From JBELHR01 sp042091275 (GTDB lineage Bacteria > Bacteroidota > Bacteroidia > Flavobacteriales > Flavobacteriaceae): a DNA stretch of 64,000 nucleotides. The translations under genes and the position numbers were made by a program. The stretch covers positions 83,664 to 147,663 of the forward strand of contig JBELHR010000001.1 in the NCBI GenBank assembly GCA_042091275.1, in the 5' to 3' direction. The first letter of the stretch is position 1; each line of letters begins with the position of its first letter. The notes beneath the pieces were generated by a model. The model saw only the letters and a program-made list of their open reading frames with translations. It did not search any database and was not told the DNA's origin. This document shows positions 8,903 through 17,720 of this stretch, piece by piece.

Positions 8903-9076
8903 CTATAGTCCTTGAGTGAACACGAAATAAAGTAGTGCACTAAAGAAAAATAAAGCTAAAAACATGTATACGTTTACGATCAACAATTGCACAAACGTCA
9001 ATCCCTTAAAGTTGAAAGAGAAGTGTTTTTGAGCTGTCGTAAATACATTGCTTAAACTTAAATTTGCCTGTTTCAT
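8903..9076 (-). CDS. Small single-pass membrane protein, 57 aa
   Basis: A short frame runs from ATG at 9076 to TAG. Its first 25 residues are polar and amphipathic (MKQANLSLSNVFTTAQKHFS). One long hydrophobic segment follows, rich in Phe, Leu and Val, from about residue 26 to 53, then a short tail ending QGL. It is followed 29 bases on by a terminator in the correct orientation, which makes a genuine transcript likely. I do not recognise the family. The shape suggests a small inner-membrane protein, perhaps an accessory subunit or stress peptide. It is divergent from the LacI regulator. Confidence 0.6.
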   Translation of the reverse strand: MKQANLSLSNVFTTAQKHFSFNFKGLTFVQLLIVNVYMFLALFFFSALLYFVFTQGL

Positions 9077-9334
9077 AACATTCTAATTTTTAATATTTAT
9101 CTAATTGAATTAAAGAAAACGGTCGATGCTTTCTTTTTGCTTTGCTAAATTACAACATTTCAGAGACTTAACCACTATTACTCGTTACATTTATTAACAA
9201 TGTGGTATATAAAAATATCCCCATAAATAGGGGTGTGCGTTTCCAAATTGTTAATAACTTACTTAAGTGTTAAAATCTTCGTTAAAAAGAAACAGCAAAA
9301 AAAAATAAAAGAAGCACAAAACTAAAGGCAATTC

Positions 9335-9348
9335 ACGAAAGTTTTCGT
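9335..9348. promoter_or_regulatory. Candidate LacI-family operator upstream of the regulator gene
   Basis: ACGAAA-GT-TTTCGT is an inverted repeat with perfect 6-base arms, ending 25 bases before the ATG at 9374. LacI-family proteins bind short palindromes of this kind and often repress their own gene. The rest of the AT-rich region 9077-9334 shows no other feature I can support. Confidence 0.45.
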
Positions 9349-9373
9349 AACTTGAAATTAAACTAAACTAACT

Positions 9374-10414
9374 ATGAAACAAAAAATGACTATTAAGCAG
9401 ATTGCGGAAAAATTAGGAGTCTCTATCTCTACCGTTTCCAAAGCTTTAAACGACAGTCATGAAATATCCTTAAAAACAAAAGCGAGAATTCAAGCATATG
9501 CAAAGGCGAATAACTACAAGCCAAACACTAATGCGGTTAATCTAAAAAACAGAAGCTCCAAAACGATAGGTATTATCATTCCCAATATGCTAAACCACTT
9601 TTTTGCACAAGTTTTCTCGGGAGCGGAACAAGCCGCTAACGAAAGAGGATTTAAGGTCATAGCCTGTATTACCAACGAATCGCATCAAAAAGAATTACAG
9701 ACTATGGAAATGCTCTCGAACGGCAGCATTGATGGATTTCTACTTTCTATATCTGAAGAAACTCAGGTTGCAAAAAACTACGATCACTTTAAAGAAGCGA
9801 TTGAACAGGGAACTCCTATTGTAATGTTCGATCGTGTTAGCGATGCAGTAGATTGCGATAAAGTAATTACAAACGATTACGCTGGATCCTATAACGCAAC
9901 GGATCACCTAATTAAACTACAATGTAAAAATATAGCCTTTCTATCCACTCTTGGAGACCTCAATATCGGAAAGTTTAGATACAACGGATATGTACAGGCA
10001 CTTGCGGACAATCACATTCCTTTTAATAAGGACCTAGTAATTGATCTTGCAGATATTTACTACAAGGAATACCCAAATAAAATAGGTCCTTTAATTGATG
10101 CCCTGGGTATTGACGGAGTCATCGCAACCAATGAAGCCTCGGCAATTGCAGCCCTTAATATCTCAAAGCTTCAGGGAAAATCTATTCCAGAGGATATTTC
10201 TATTATAGGATTTTCCAATGGTATTCTGTCCAGACATTCAAGTCCAAAACTCACCACAGTTTCTCAGCACGGAGAGCTTATCGGAAAAACTGCTGCCAAT
10301 AAGCTAATCGATCGCTTAGAGAAAGAAATGGGAGCGAGTAAAACAACGGTTATAAAAACAAGTCTGGTCGAGAGAAACTCTACCAAAAAGTTTATCCATT
10401 TAAAGGATGCTTAA
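9374..10414 (+). CDS. LacI family transcriptional regulator
   Basis: This 346-residue protein has the N-terminal LacI helix-turn-helix and hinge: TIKQIAEKLGVSISTVSKALND at about residues 6-27, then YKPNTNAVNLK. A periplasmic-binding-protein-like effector domain follows, starting at SKTIGIIIPNM. Family members usually respond to a sugar or sugar phosphate, but no carbohydrate operon lies beside it here, so target and ligand are unknown. A palindrome just upstream suggests autoregulation. Its last 15 bases overlap the end of the convergent DUF2797 gene. Confidence 0.92.
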   Translation: MKQKMTIKQIAEKLGVSISTVSKALNDSHEISLKTKARIQAYAKANNYKPNTNAVNLKNRSSKTIGIIIPNMLNHFFAQVFSGAEQAANERGFKVIACITNESHQKELQTMEMLSNGSIDGFLLSISEETQVAKNYDHFKEAIEQGTPIVMFDRVSDAVDCDKVITNDYAGSYNATDHLIKLQCKNIAFLSTLGDLNIGKFRYNGYVQALADNHIPFNKDLVIDLADIYYKEYPNKIGPLIDALGIDGVIATNEASAIAALNISKLQGKSIPEDISIIGFSNGILSRHSSPKLTTVSQHGELIGKTAANKLIDRLEKEMGASKTTVIKTSLVERNSTKKFIHLKDA

Positions 10415-11197
10415 GTCCACAAAGAACCCTTCGTTGTTTCGAACATTTAAAACACTTTGATCTTCAAATATTAGGTATTGCCCCTTTATACCAGCGAGCT
10501 TACCCCTGAATTCGTTTGCCTTAGATAAATTGATCGATTTTACTTTTTGGGGAGGATTGTTTAAAGGATATTTTATTTCCATTAAGGTATCCTCAGAGGC
10601 AACAATATAAGGACGCGCTTCCTCGGGAATATGTTTTCTTACAGACTCAAAGACCTCCATTAGGTTTATAGTGTTTTTGGGGGTAGTAAGCATTTTTCTC
10701 CAGTCTGTTTTATCGTTTAGAAATTCTTTCAATGCCACTTCGGTAATTCCTGCCAGATAACGATTTGGAACCTCAACAACAGGCATGGCTAGACTTGCTC
10801 CTTGATCAATCCACCGAGTCGGAACTTGAGTTTTCCTAGTAACACCTACCTTTACATCACTACTGACTGCTAAATAAACAATATGATCTTGGAGCTGCAC
10901 GGATTTTTCATAATCTAGATCTCTATCCTCTATTCCCAAATGTGCAGTACTGAGCTCTGGTCTAATTATCCAATCCCCGACTTTAGCCGAACTACTAAAA
11001 CAATCGTAGCAAAACCCTTGTCTAAATATCTTTTTATCCAAACCGCAATTTAAGCACTCATAAGACTCAAAGGCAAAGGACAACTCCCTGCCTATCAACT
11101 GATTCAATTGCAAAAAGTCATTTTGCATGATTAGGTAATATTTTACCGGATCGCTAAACTCTGTTTGCATTTTCTTAAGTACACCCGTATATTTCAT
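10400..11197 (-). CDS. DUF2797 domain-containing protein
   Basis: This 265-residue cytoplasmic protein of unknown function matches DUF2797. Two Cys pairs, Cys48/Cys51 (ECLNCG) and Cys63/Cys66 (CYDC), look like a zinc-binding site. Recognisable family blocks are HLGIEDRDLDYEK, VYLAVSSDVKVGVTR and TRWIDQGAS, the last two resembling a GIY-YIG-like arrangement. No signal peptide or membrane segment is present. The 5' end is divergent from the GH3 gene, with start codons about 45 bases apart. I cannot propose a reaction. Confidence 0.82.
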   Translation of the reverse strand: MKYTGVLKKMQTEFSDPVKYYLIMQNDFLQLNQLIGRELSFAFESYECLNCGLDKKIFRQGFCYDCFSSSAKVGDWIIRPELSTAHLGIEDRDLDYEKSVQLQDHIVYLAVSSDVKVGVTRKTQVPTRWIDQGASLAMPVVEVPNRYLAGITEVALKEFLNDKTDWRKMLTTPKNTINLMEVFESVRKHIPEEARPYIVASEDTLMEIKYPLNNPPQKVKSINLSKANEFRGKLAGIKGQYLIFEDQSVLNVRNNEGFFVDLSIL

Positions 11198-11242
11198 AAA
11201 GAATTAGTTAATTTAACAGAAAATAAATATAGCTATAAAAAA

Positions 11243-12781
11243 ATGCCAATACCGATAATAAATTCCATTATTTCTTGGTTTTTGAAAAAGAGAAAACATC
11301 AAATTGAATTGTTCCTAAAACACCCGATTGAAGTTCAAGAAGAACTTTTGTTACAGTTGGTTTACCTCGGTAAATCCACAGAGTATGGGCAAAAATATGG
11401 TTTCGATAAGATTGACTGTTACGAGGAATTCAAAAAGAAAACGCCATTAGTTACCTATGAAAGTTTAGAACCTTTTATCGATAGGTCTCGAAACAACGAA
11501 ATTAATTTACTCTGGCCTAACAAGATTAGATGGTACGCTAAATCTAGTGGAACTACCAACGCCAAGAGCAAATTCATACCAGTAAGTGAGGATACTCTTG
11601 ACAATTGTCACTACAAAGGGGGCAAGGATATGTTGTGCCTCTATATCAACAACAACGATAATGCAAAACTATTTACGGGTAAATCGTTGAGACTAGGAGG
11701 TGCGAGTAGTATTCACGAGGATAACCAGTCCTATTTTGGAGATTTATCCGCTATTATTATCGAAAATCTACCGTTCTGGGCAGATATTAGCTCCGCTCCA
11801 AAGCAAAAGACCGCCTTACTCGATGAGTGGGAATCTAAATTAGACCAAATAGTAGAGGAAACTATTCCAGAAAATATTACTAGCCTTGTCGGAGTTCCAT
11901 CTTGGATGATGGTACTTTTAAATAAGGTCTTACAGAAAACTGGTAAATCCAATATTTTGGAAGTGTGGCCTAATCTAGAAGTTTATTTTCACGGAGGGAT
12001 GAATTTTGATCCCTACAGAGAACAATTCAAAAAAATAATTCCAAAATCCGACTTTAAATACTACGAGGTTTACAATGCCTCTGAAGGTTTTTTTGCCATT
12101 CAGGATCAGAATGATTCTTGTGAACTTTTATTAATGTTGGATTACGGTATATTTTATGAATTTATACCAATGGATCAATTTCAAGGGGAAAAATCCGATA
12201 CCATACCCTTATCAGAGGTGGAAATTGGAGTAAACTACGCCCTTGTAATCACAACGAATTCGGGCTTGTGGCGTTATCTAATTGGCGACACCGTTAAATT
12301 TACAAGTCTTACACCTTATCGTATAAAAGTGACCGGACGCACCAAACATTTTATCAATGCCTTTGGGGAGGAATTGATTATTGAAAATACGGAAAAAGCT
12401 CTCGAAAATACGTGTCGAAGTACCCAATCCGAATTGGTAGAATATTCTGTAGCGCCCCAATTTAGCTTAGATAAACAAGCAGGTAAGCACGAATGGATGA
12501 TCGAATTCAAAAAAGAACCTGTGTGTTTCAATGAATTTAAAAAGGTCCTGGATTTAGAACTGCAAAAACTCAATTCAGATTACGAGGCAAAACGCTATAA
12601 AGATATCACGCTAAACCCTCCACAGATAAATATAGCTCGTAAAAATTTGTTTTACGATTGGCTAAAACAAAAAGGAAAATTAGGCGGTCAGCACAAGGTC
12701 CCAAGGCTTTGGAACAATAGAGATTTCATGGAAGAACTTATAAGCATGAATGTTGCAGAGACTAAATCTTTCGATTTATAA
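11243..12781 (+). CDS. GH3 family acyl-adenylating protein
   Basis: This 512-residue protein belongs to the GH3 family, named for plant acyl-amido synthetases that adenylate carboxylic acids (jasmonate, auxin) and conjugate them to amino acids. Visible blocks are the adenylation loop WYAKSSGTTNAKSKFIPVS, YHFHGGMNFDP-like VYFHGGMNFDPYREQF, YNASEGFFA, and the C-terminal TGRTKHFINAFGEEL. I use the ATG at 11243 because the family normally begins MPIPIINSI...KKR; the ATG at 11165 adds 26 unrelated residues and overlaps the divergent gene. The bacterial role is not established. It is convergent with the polyprenyl synthase gene, overlapping by 20 bases. Confidence 0.9.
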   Translation: MPIPIINSIISWFLKKRKHQIELFLKHPIEVQEELLLQLVYLGKSTEYGQKYGFDKIDCYEEFKKKTPLVTYESLEPFIDRSRNNEINLLWPNKIRWYAKSSGTTNAKSKFIPVSEDTLDNCHYKGGKDMLCLYINNNDNAKLFTGKSLRLGGASSIHEDNQSYFGDLSAIIIENLPFWADISSAPKQKTALLDEWESKLDQIVEETIPENITSLVGVPSWMMVLLNKVLQKTGKSNILEVWPNLEVYFHGGMNFDPYREQFKKIIPKSDFKYYEVYNASEGFFAIQDQNDSCELLLMLDYGIFYEFIPMDQFQGEKSDTIPLSEVEIGVNYALVITTNSGLWRYLIGDTVKFTSLTPYRIKVTGRTKHFINAFGEELIIENTEKALENTCRSTQSELVEYSVAPQFSLDKQAGKHEWMIEFKKEPVCFNEFKKVLDLELQKLNSDYEAKRYKDITLNPPQINIARKNLFYDWLKQKGKLGGQHKVPRLWNNRDFMEELISMNVAETKSFDL

Positions 12782-13739
12782 CATAATCCACCATCAACTC
12801 TAGAGAGTTTTTATAAGGACTCTCTGGATATCTATCCAGGATATCAAGCGCCTCTTTGTGATAAGAATTCATCATTTTTTCAGTATAAATCAAACCACCA
12901 CTGGTTTTGACATATTCGATCAACTCTTTAACTCTCTTTTTATTTTTATTGTGATTCTTTACCGTATTGATCATCCACTTTCTTTTCTTAGGACTCGCCT
13001 GATTAAGACTGTGGATTAAGGGCAAGGTCATTTTTCTCTCCTTGATATCAATTCCCGTTGGCTTACCTATCTTTTCCTCGGAGTAATCAAATAGGTCGTC
13101 TTTTATTTGAAAGGCGATTCCTATAGCATTTCCAAATTTATGCATCAATTTCACCTCTTCTTTATCTGCCCCAACGGATGCTGCTCCAATAGCGCAACAA
13201 GCTGCAATCAAGGTCGCGGTCTTTTGTCTAATAATTTCAAAGTAAATTTCTTCCGTAATATCCAGTTTTCTGGACTTTTCAATCTGAAGTAACTCCCCCT
13301 CACTCATCTCTCTTACAGCGACAGAAATCAGTTTCAACAAATCAAAATCTTCGTAATCTATAGAGAGAAGCATTCCTTTTGAAAGGAGATAATCCCCTAC
13401 CAAAACAGCAATTTTATTTTTCCAGAGCGCATTTATGGAGAAAAAACCCCTTCTTCTGTTCGAGTCGTCCACTACATCATCGTGAACCAAGGTTGCGGTA
13501 TGAATCAGTTCAATAACAGAGGCACCTCGAAAAGTACGCTCATCAAAACCTCCTTTGGAAACCATCTTTGCAACTAAAAACACAAACATGGGACGCATTT
13601 GCTTGCCCTTTCGTTTGACAATATAATGCATGATTCTTGTGAGCAAAGGATTACTTGAAGCCATGGCTTTTGTAAAGCGATCCTCAAACAAGGTCATCTC
13701 TTCGGAGATCGGTTGTTTTATTTGCTCAACTATTTTCAT
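12762..13739 (-). CDS. Polyprenyl diphosphate synthase (trans-isoprenyl family)
   Basis: This head-to-tail prenyltransferase makes a long-chain isoprenyl diphosphate, presumably for the menaquinone tail. The first Asp-rich motif DDVVD is at residues 87-91 within HDDVVDDSNRRRG. The second, DDLFD, is at 214-218 within IKDDLFDYS. Upstream, GKQMRPMFVFL holds the basic pocket. The residues before the first DDxxD are small, consistent with a medium or long product, but chain length cannot be fixed. The length of 325 residues is typical of IspB-type enzymes. Its start overlaps the rlmN 3' end by 14 bases, so the two are translationally coupled. Confidence 0.9.
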   Translation of the reverse strand: MKIVEQIKQPISEEMTLFEDRFTKAMASSNPLLTRIMHYIVKRKGKQMRPMFVFLVAKMVSKGGFDERTFRGASVIELIHTATLVHDDVVDDSNRRRGFFSINALWKNKIAVLVGDYLLSKGMLLSIDYEDFDLLKLISVAVREMSEGELLQIEKSRKLDITEEIYFEIIRQKTATLIAACCAIGAASVGADKEEVKLMHKFGNAIGIAFQIKDDLFDYSEEKIGKPTGIDIKERKMTLPLIHSLNQASPKKRKWMINTVKNHNKNKKRVKELIEYVKTSGGLIYTEKMMNSYHKEALDILDRYPESPYKNSLELMVDYVINRKI

Positions 13740-14778
13740 CTATCTTGTTGGCTAATTGTCCACATGCAGCATCGATATCTTTACCTCTACTCCTTCTAAC
13801 ATTAACAATAATTCCCCTAGACTCTAGTCTATATATATATTCGTCTATCACCGATGGATCTGCCTGCTCATACTCTCCATCATCGATTGGGTTATATTCA
13901 ATCAAATTGACTTTGCAGGGAACATGAGAACAGAACTCAACCAGAGCCTCTATAGCTTCCCTCGAGTCGTTAACATCTTTCCACACCACATATTCATAAG
14001 TTACGCGACTTTGTGTTTTGTCGTACCAATGAATAATAGCATCTCTTAAATCGGCAAGAGGAAAAGTTTCGTTAAAAGGCATGATCTGGGTCCTAACTTC
14101 ATCTATGGCAGAATGCAGAGAAACCGCCAAGTTGAATCTAACCTGATCGTCTGCCATCTTTTTTATCATTTTAGGAATTCCCGAAGTAGAAACCGTTATT
14201 CGCTTTGGCGACATTCCCAAACCTTCTTCAGAAGTTATGAGGTCTATAGATTTTATGACATTATTATAATTCATCAAAGGCTCCCCCATACCCATATAGA
14301 CAATATTGGAAAGTTTGTGATTGTGATATAAAAGACTCTGCTGATTTATTGCCGAAACTTGATCGAAAATCTCATCAGGATTCAAGTTTCGCATTCTTTT
14401 TAGTCTGGCAGTAGCGCAAAATTTACAATTTAAACTACATCCAACCTGAGAAGATACGCAAGCTGTGGTTCTACCACCAGTGGGGATCAAAACCGATTCA
14501 ACCAAAAGACCATCGTGAAGTCGAATCGCATTTTTTATGGTCCCATCTTTACTGCGCTGCATATCGTCCACACGAATGTGGTTGATAGAGAATTCATCCG
14601 AAAGCAACTCTCGATTCGCCTTGGAAAGATTAGTCATATCCTCAAAACCATGAGCAGACTTTTTCCATAGCCATTCGTAGACTTGATTACCTCGAAAAGC
14701 TTTTTCACCTCGATCGACGAAAAAATCTCTGAGATCTTCCTTTGTCAAGGATCGAATATCTTTTTTCTTTACTTTCAT
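13726..14778 (-). CDS. rlmN: 23S rRNA A2503 C2-methyltransferase / tRNA A37 methyltransferase
   Basis: This radical-SAM enzyme methylates C2 of adenosine 2503 in 23S rRNA and A37 in some tRNAs. The cluster-binding CxxxCxxC is Cys114, Cys118 and Cys121 (CSLNCKFC). The C-terminal acceptor Cys339 in DAACGQLANK is the mono-methylated cysteine equivalent. The MGMGEPLMNY and SLHSA blocks are present. The length of 350 residues is normal. It precedes the polyprenyl synthase gene with overlap and is separated from queA by a terminator hairpin. Confidence 0.95.
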   Translation of the reverse strand: MKVKKKDIRSLTKEDLRDFFVDRGEKAFRGNQVYEWLWKKSAHGFEDMTNLSKANRELLSDEFSINHIRVDDMQRSKDGTIKNAIRLHDGLLVESVLIPTGGRTTACVSSQVGCSLNCKFCATARLKRMRNLNPDEIFDQVSAINQQSLLYHNHKLSNIVYMGMGEPLMNYNNVIKSIDLITSEEGLGMSPKRITVSTSGIPKMIKKMADDQVRFNLAVSLHSAIDEVRTQIMPFNETFPLADLRDAIIHWYDKTQSRVTYEYVVWKDVNDSREAIEALVEFCSHVPCKVNLIEYNPIDDGEYEQADPSVIDEYIYRLESRGIIVNVRRSRGKDIDAACGQLANKIDENS

Positions 14779-14785
14779 TAATTCG

Positions 14786-14822
14786 GATAAAAAAACAAGC
14801 TGCTAATATTAAAATTAACAGC
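14786..14822 (-). terminator. Intrinsic terminator after queA
   Basis: On the minus strand GCTGTTAAT and ATTAGCAGC form a 9-bp stem (one G-U pair) with a 6-base loop, followed by TTGTTTTTTT. It sits between queA and rlmN, so these are separate transcription units or rlmN is partly insulated. Confidence 0.75.
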
Positions 14823-14840
14823 CCGCTCCATGATTTATTT

Positions 14841-15890
14841 TTAGAGAATCAACATAGCATCTCCGTAAGAATAGAATCTATATTTTTCTTTTACCGCTTC
14901 CTCGTAAGCTCTCATGATAAAATCGTAACCAGCAAAAGCACCGGTCATCATCATCAAGGTAGATTTTGGAGTATGGAAATTAGTAATCATACTATTTGCA
15001 ATACTAAATTTGTAAGGAGGGAAAATAAATTTATTGGTCCAACCGTCGTAAGGGTTTAGCTGACCATTAGAAGAAACTGAAGACTCTAATGCACGCATTA
15101 CAGTAGTTCCAACTGCACAAACTCTGCGTTTGTTCCCAATTGCATCATTTACAGCAGTCGAAGCATTTTTCGGGATATAAATTTGCTCAGAATCCATTTT
15201 GTGTTTAGACAAGTCCTCTACTTCAACAGGGTTGAATGTACCAAGTCCCACGTGAAGCGTCAACTCTGCAAAGTCAATTCCTTTAATCTCTAAACGCTTC
15301 ATCAAATGCTTGGAAAAGTGTAATCCAGCTGTTGGAGCTGCAACCGCCCCCTCGTTTTTGGCATAGATTGTTTGATAACGTTCCTGATCAGAAGGTTCCA
15401 CTTCTCTCTTAATATATTTTGGTATTGGAGTCTCTCCCAAGGAAGTCAACTTTGCACGAAAAGCTTCGTAAGAACCATCGTATAAAAAACGAAGTGTTCT
15501 ACCTCTTGAAGTCGTGTTATCGATAACCTCAGCAACTAGACTTTCGTCCTCTCCAAAAAACAATTTATTTCCAATTCGAATTTTACGAGCAGGATCTACT
15601 AGAACATCCCATAAACGATTTTCCGCATTGAGTTCTCTCAAAAGAAAAACCTCGATACGAGCACCCGTTTTTTCTTTATTACCAAAAAGTCTTGCAGGGA
15701 AAACTTTGGTATCGTTTAAAACCATTAGATCACCATCGTCAAAATAGTTGATCAAATCTTTAAATTGTTTGTGTTCAATAGTCTGGTCTTTTCTATTTAA
15801 AACCATTAACCTCGATTCATCGCGTACTTCAGCTGGATATTCCGCTAATAATTCGCTAGGAAGTTCAAAATCAAATGCAGATAATTTCAT
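14841..15890 (-). CDS. queA: S-adenosylmethionine:tRNA ribosyltransferase-isomerase
   Basis: This enzyme transfers and isomerises the ribosyl moiety of SAM onto preQ1-modified tRNA to give epoxyqueuosine. The 349-residue protein begins with FELPSELLAEYPAE and contains NDTKVFPARLFG, AAPTAGLHFS and HVGLGTFNPV, all diagnostic of QueA. The C-terminus has ITNFHTPKSTLMMM. The gene is monocistronic between a promoter inside the aroA 3' end and a downstream terminator. It connects functionally with the preQ importer at 8157-8837. Confidence 0.95.
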   Translation of the reverse strand: MKLSAFDFELPSELLAEYPAEVRDESRLMVLNRKDQTIEHKQFKDLINYFDDGDLMVLNDTKVFPARLFGNKEKTGARIEVFLLRELNAENRLWDVLVDPARKIRIGNKLFFGEDESLVAEVIDNTTSRGRTLRFLYDGSYEAFRAKLTSLGETPIPKYIKREVEPSDQERYQTIYAKNEGAVAAPTAGLHFSKHLMKRLEIKGIDFAELTLHVGLGTFNPVEVEDLSKHKMDSEQIYIPKNASTAVNDAIGNKRRVCAVGTTVMRALESSVSSNGQLNPYDGWTNKFIFPPYKFSIANSMITNFHTPKSTLMMMTGAFAGYDFIMRAYEEAVKEKYRFYSYGDAMLIL

Positions 15891-15908
15891 ATTTCAATAT
15901 TAGAGCTG

Positions 15909-15940
15909 CAAATATACACTATTGGACTAGGCCTTGTCAA
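15909..15940 (-). promoter_or_regulatory. Probable queA promoter
   Basis: On the minus strand TTG (15940-15938), 21 bases, then TATATTTG (15916-15909), a perfect TAnnTTTG -7 box. Predicted transcription starts about 13 bases before the queA ATG. It overlaps the 3' end of aroA. Confidence 0.55.
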
Positions 15941-17186
15941 GTGTTTGCCCATAATAATCCCAATCTTTCCAAAATTCAGGATAGGATTTGGAAACTACAT
16001 CTGCGTCCAAGAGGGTCAATGGAACCTTTAAACACAGCGGAGCAAAAGCCATTGCCATTCGGTGATCCTGATAAGTCTCCACTTCTACGTTGGATTCTAT
16101 ATGTGTCGCTTTTTTCAGGTGAAGAGAATCCTCACTAACCTCAATATCGGCACCAAACTTAGACAACTCGGCTTTTAAGGCCAATAGGCGATCTGTTTCT
16201 TTAATTTTTAAGGTATGAAGACCGTAAAGATCACAGGCAATACCCATACCAAAACAAGTCACCGCAATAGTCTGGGCAATATCAGGACATTTACTCAAAT
16301 CGTAGGACACCGATTCCGGAAGTTCATACTCTACGTCTTTATTCAAAATTAAACGCGATTTTTCAAAAGAAGATCGCACACCAAAATCCTTATATATCTC
16401 AATCAAAGCACTGTCTCCTTGAAGGGAACCTAGCTTGTAAGAGCCCAATTCAATTCGAGAATCTTTGGAAAGTGCACACATACTAAAGTGATAGGAAGCA
16501 GAGCTCCAATCCGATTCCACCTCAAAATCGACAGCTGTCGAAGAGTTTTTTAAAGGAGCGACCTGAATATTATTTTGATCCAACCAGCTTTGCTCAATAC
16601 CCAATTGACTCAAAAGATGTAAAGTCATGTTGATATAAGGAATGGAAGTTGGAGAAGATTTAAATACAATTTGTAAACCTTTAGGCATAAAAGCACCTAT
16701 CAACAAAAGAGAACTGATATACTGACTAGAAACCGAACCATCAATCTCGACAATACCTCCACTTAAATCTTTTCCATTTATCGATAGAGGCGGATATCCT
16801 TCTTGCTCTAGATAACTAATTTCAGCTCCGAGAGATCTCAGTGCATCTACCAAAATACCGATAGGACGTTCTTTCATCCTAGAGGACCCAGTCAAAATCG
16901 TTTCTCTACCTTGCTTTACCGCAAAGTAACTTGTCAAAAATCGCATTGCTGTTCCCGCATGACCGATATAAACTTCTTTCTCGGAAGAGGACAAAGCGGC
17001 TTTCATCAAATTAGAATCGTCTGAATTGCTACAATTCCCTATCGCAATACCTGGAAAAAGCTGCTGTAAAATTAATAATCTGTTGGACTCACTTTTGGAG
17101 CCTGTTATTTGAAAAGACTTCTCAAAAGAGTCTGAAATTTGCTTTAAAAATTTGTTCAATTTACTTTGATTTTCGAAGTGAAACAA
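15927..17186 (-). CDS. aroA: 3-phosphoshikimate 1-carboxyvinyltransferase (EPSP synthase)
   Basis: This is the sixth shikimate-pathway enzyme, joining PEP and shikimate 3-phosphate. The N-terminal substrate-binding GSKSESNRLLIL is near residue 29. HAGTAMRFLTSYFA is the PEP-binding block. SVSSQYISSLLL, IKETDRLLALKAEL and YQDHRMAMAFAPL mark the second domain. The 419-residue length is normal. Its start overlaps the end of the preceding membrane-protein gene by about 26 bases. No alternative Met closer to the catalytic core gives a better fit. Confidence 0.93.
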   Translation of the reverse strand: MFHFENQSKLNKFLKQISDSFEKSFQITGSKSESNRLLILQQLFPGIAIGNCSNSDDSNLMKAALSSSEKEVYIGHAGTAMRFLTSYFAVKQGRETILTGSSRMKERPIGILVDALRSLGAEISYLEQEGYPPLSINGKDLSGGIVEIDGSVSSQYISSLLLIGAFMPKGLQIVFKSSPTSIPYINMTLHLLSQLGIEQSWLDQNNIQVAPLKNSSTAVDFEVESDWSSASYHFSMCALSKDSRIELGSYKLGSLQGDSALIEIYKDFGVRSSFEKSRLILNKDVEYELPESVSYDLSKCPDIAQTIAVTCFGMGIACDLYGLHTLKIKETDRLLALKAELSKFGADIEVSEDSLHLKKATHIESNVEVETYQDHRMAMAFAPLCLKVPLTLLDADVVSKSYPEFWKDWDYYGQTLDKA

Positions 17187-17385
17187 TAATACCGTAGCCT
17201 AGCGAGAAAAGGAGTTTAACACCAAAAAAGCGAACCCATTTACCATCCGAGAAATTTTGTGCGTCAACCGTCTCCCATTCCCCACTAAAGACAGCGGAAC
17301 CACTCTCAAAAAGCAAAGCCAACACAACCAGAGTAGGAAAAATAAACGCAAAAATCTTTAGGGCGTTTTTAATACGTAAGTCCAT
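17161..17385 (-). CDS. Small two-TM membrane protein, 74 aa
   Basis: This unrecognised 74-residue protein has two hydrophobic segments, about residues 10-30 and 50-68, separated by a polar loop with a WETVDAQNFSDGKWVRF stretch. A basic tail ends RKSK. It lies in a tight minus-strand run (aat, mazG-like, this gene, aroA), starting 6 bases after the mazG-like stop and overlapping the aroA start. Placement and coding continuity support a real gene. Function is unknown. Confidence 0.72.
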   Translation of the reverse strand: MDLRIKNALKIFAFIFPTLVVLALLFESGSAVFSGEWETVDAQNFSDGKWVRFFGVKLLFSLGYGIIVSLRKSK

Positions 17386-17391
17386 CTAATT

Positions 17392-17718
17392 TTATTTCAA
17401 TTTTGAATTATTGTGATGTCTATCGTGATCTCTTTTTGTCTTGAGATCCAATTTTTTATCAAAGGCACTTTGCAGATCAATACCAGTTTGATTTGCCAGA
17501 CACAATACCACAAAAACTACATCAGCAAGTTCCTCGCCCAAATCTTTATCTTTGTCGGACTCCTTTTCGCTTTGCTCTCCGTAACGCCTCGCTATTATCC
17601 TGGCCACTTCACCGACCTCTTCGGTCAATTGCGCCATATTTGTCAGTTCATTGAAATAGCGAACTCCGTGATTTTCTATCCATTCATTAACCGCCTCTTG
17701 AGCACCTCTTAAATCCAT
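17392..17718 (-). CDS. MazG-like nucleotide pyrophosphohydrolase
   Basis: This 108-residue all-alpha NTP pyrophosphohydrolase of the MazG/iMazG type likely hydrolyses non-canonical or excess (d)NTPs. The metal-binding pattern is visible as QLTEEVGEVARIIARRYGE (EExxE) and DLGEELADVVFVV (ExxD). The C-terminus is short and basic with a His cluster (RDHDRHHNN). It begins 2 bases after the aat stop and precedes the two-TM protein gene, suggesting co-transcription. Confidence 0.88.
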   Translation of the reverse strand: MDLRGAQEAVNEWIENHGVRYFNELTNMAQLTEEVGEVARIIARRYGEQSEKESDKDKDLGEELADVVFVVLCLANQTGIDLQSAFDKKLDLKTKRDHDRHHNNSKLK

Positions 17719-17720
17719 TC

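Noticed and set aside
9077..9334. Search for an RNA gene in the longest intergenic region
   Set aside because: AT-rich sequence with only a 4-bp CCCC/GGGG pairing near 9220; nothing resembling a tRNA or a known small RNA.
11165..11242. Longer GH3 start at ATG 11165
   Set aside because: It overlaps the divergent DUF2797 start and encodes residues unlike the family N-terminus.
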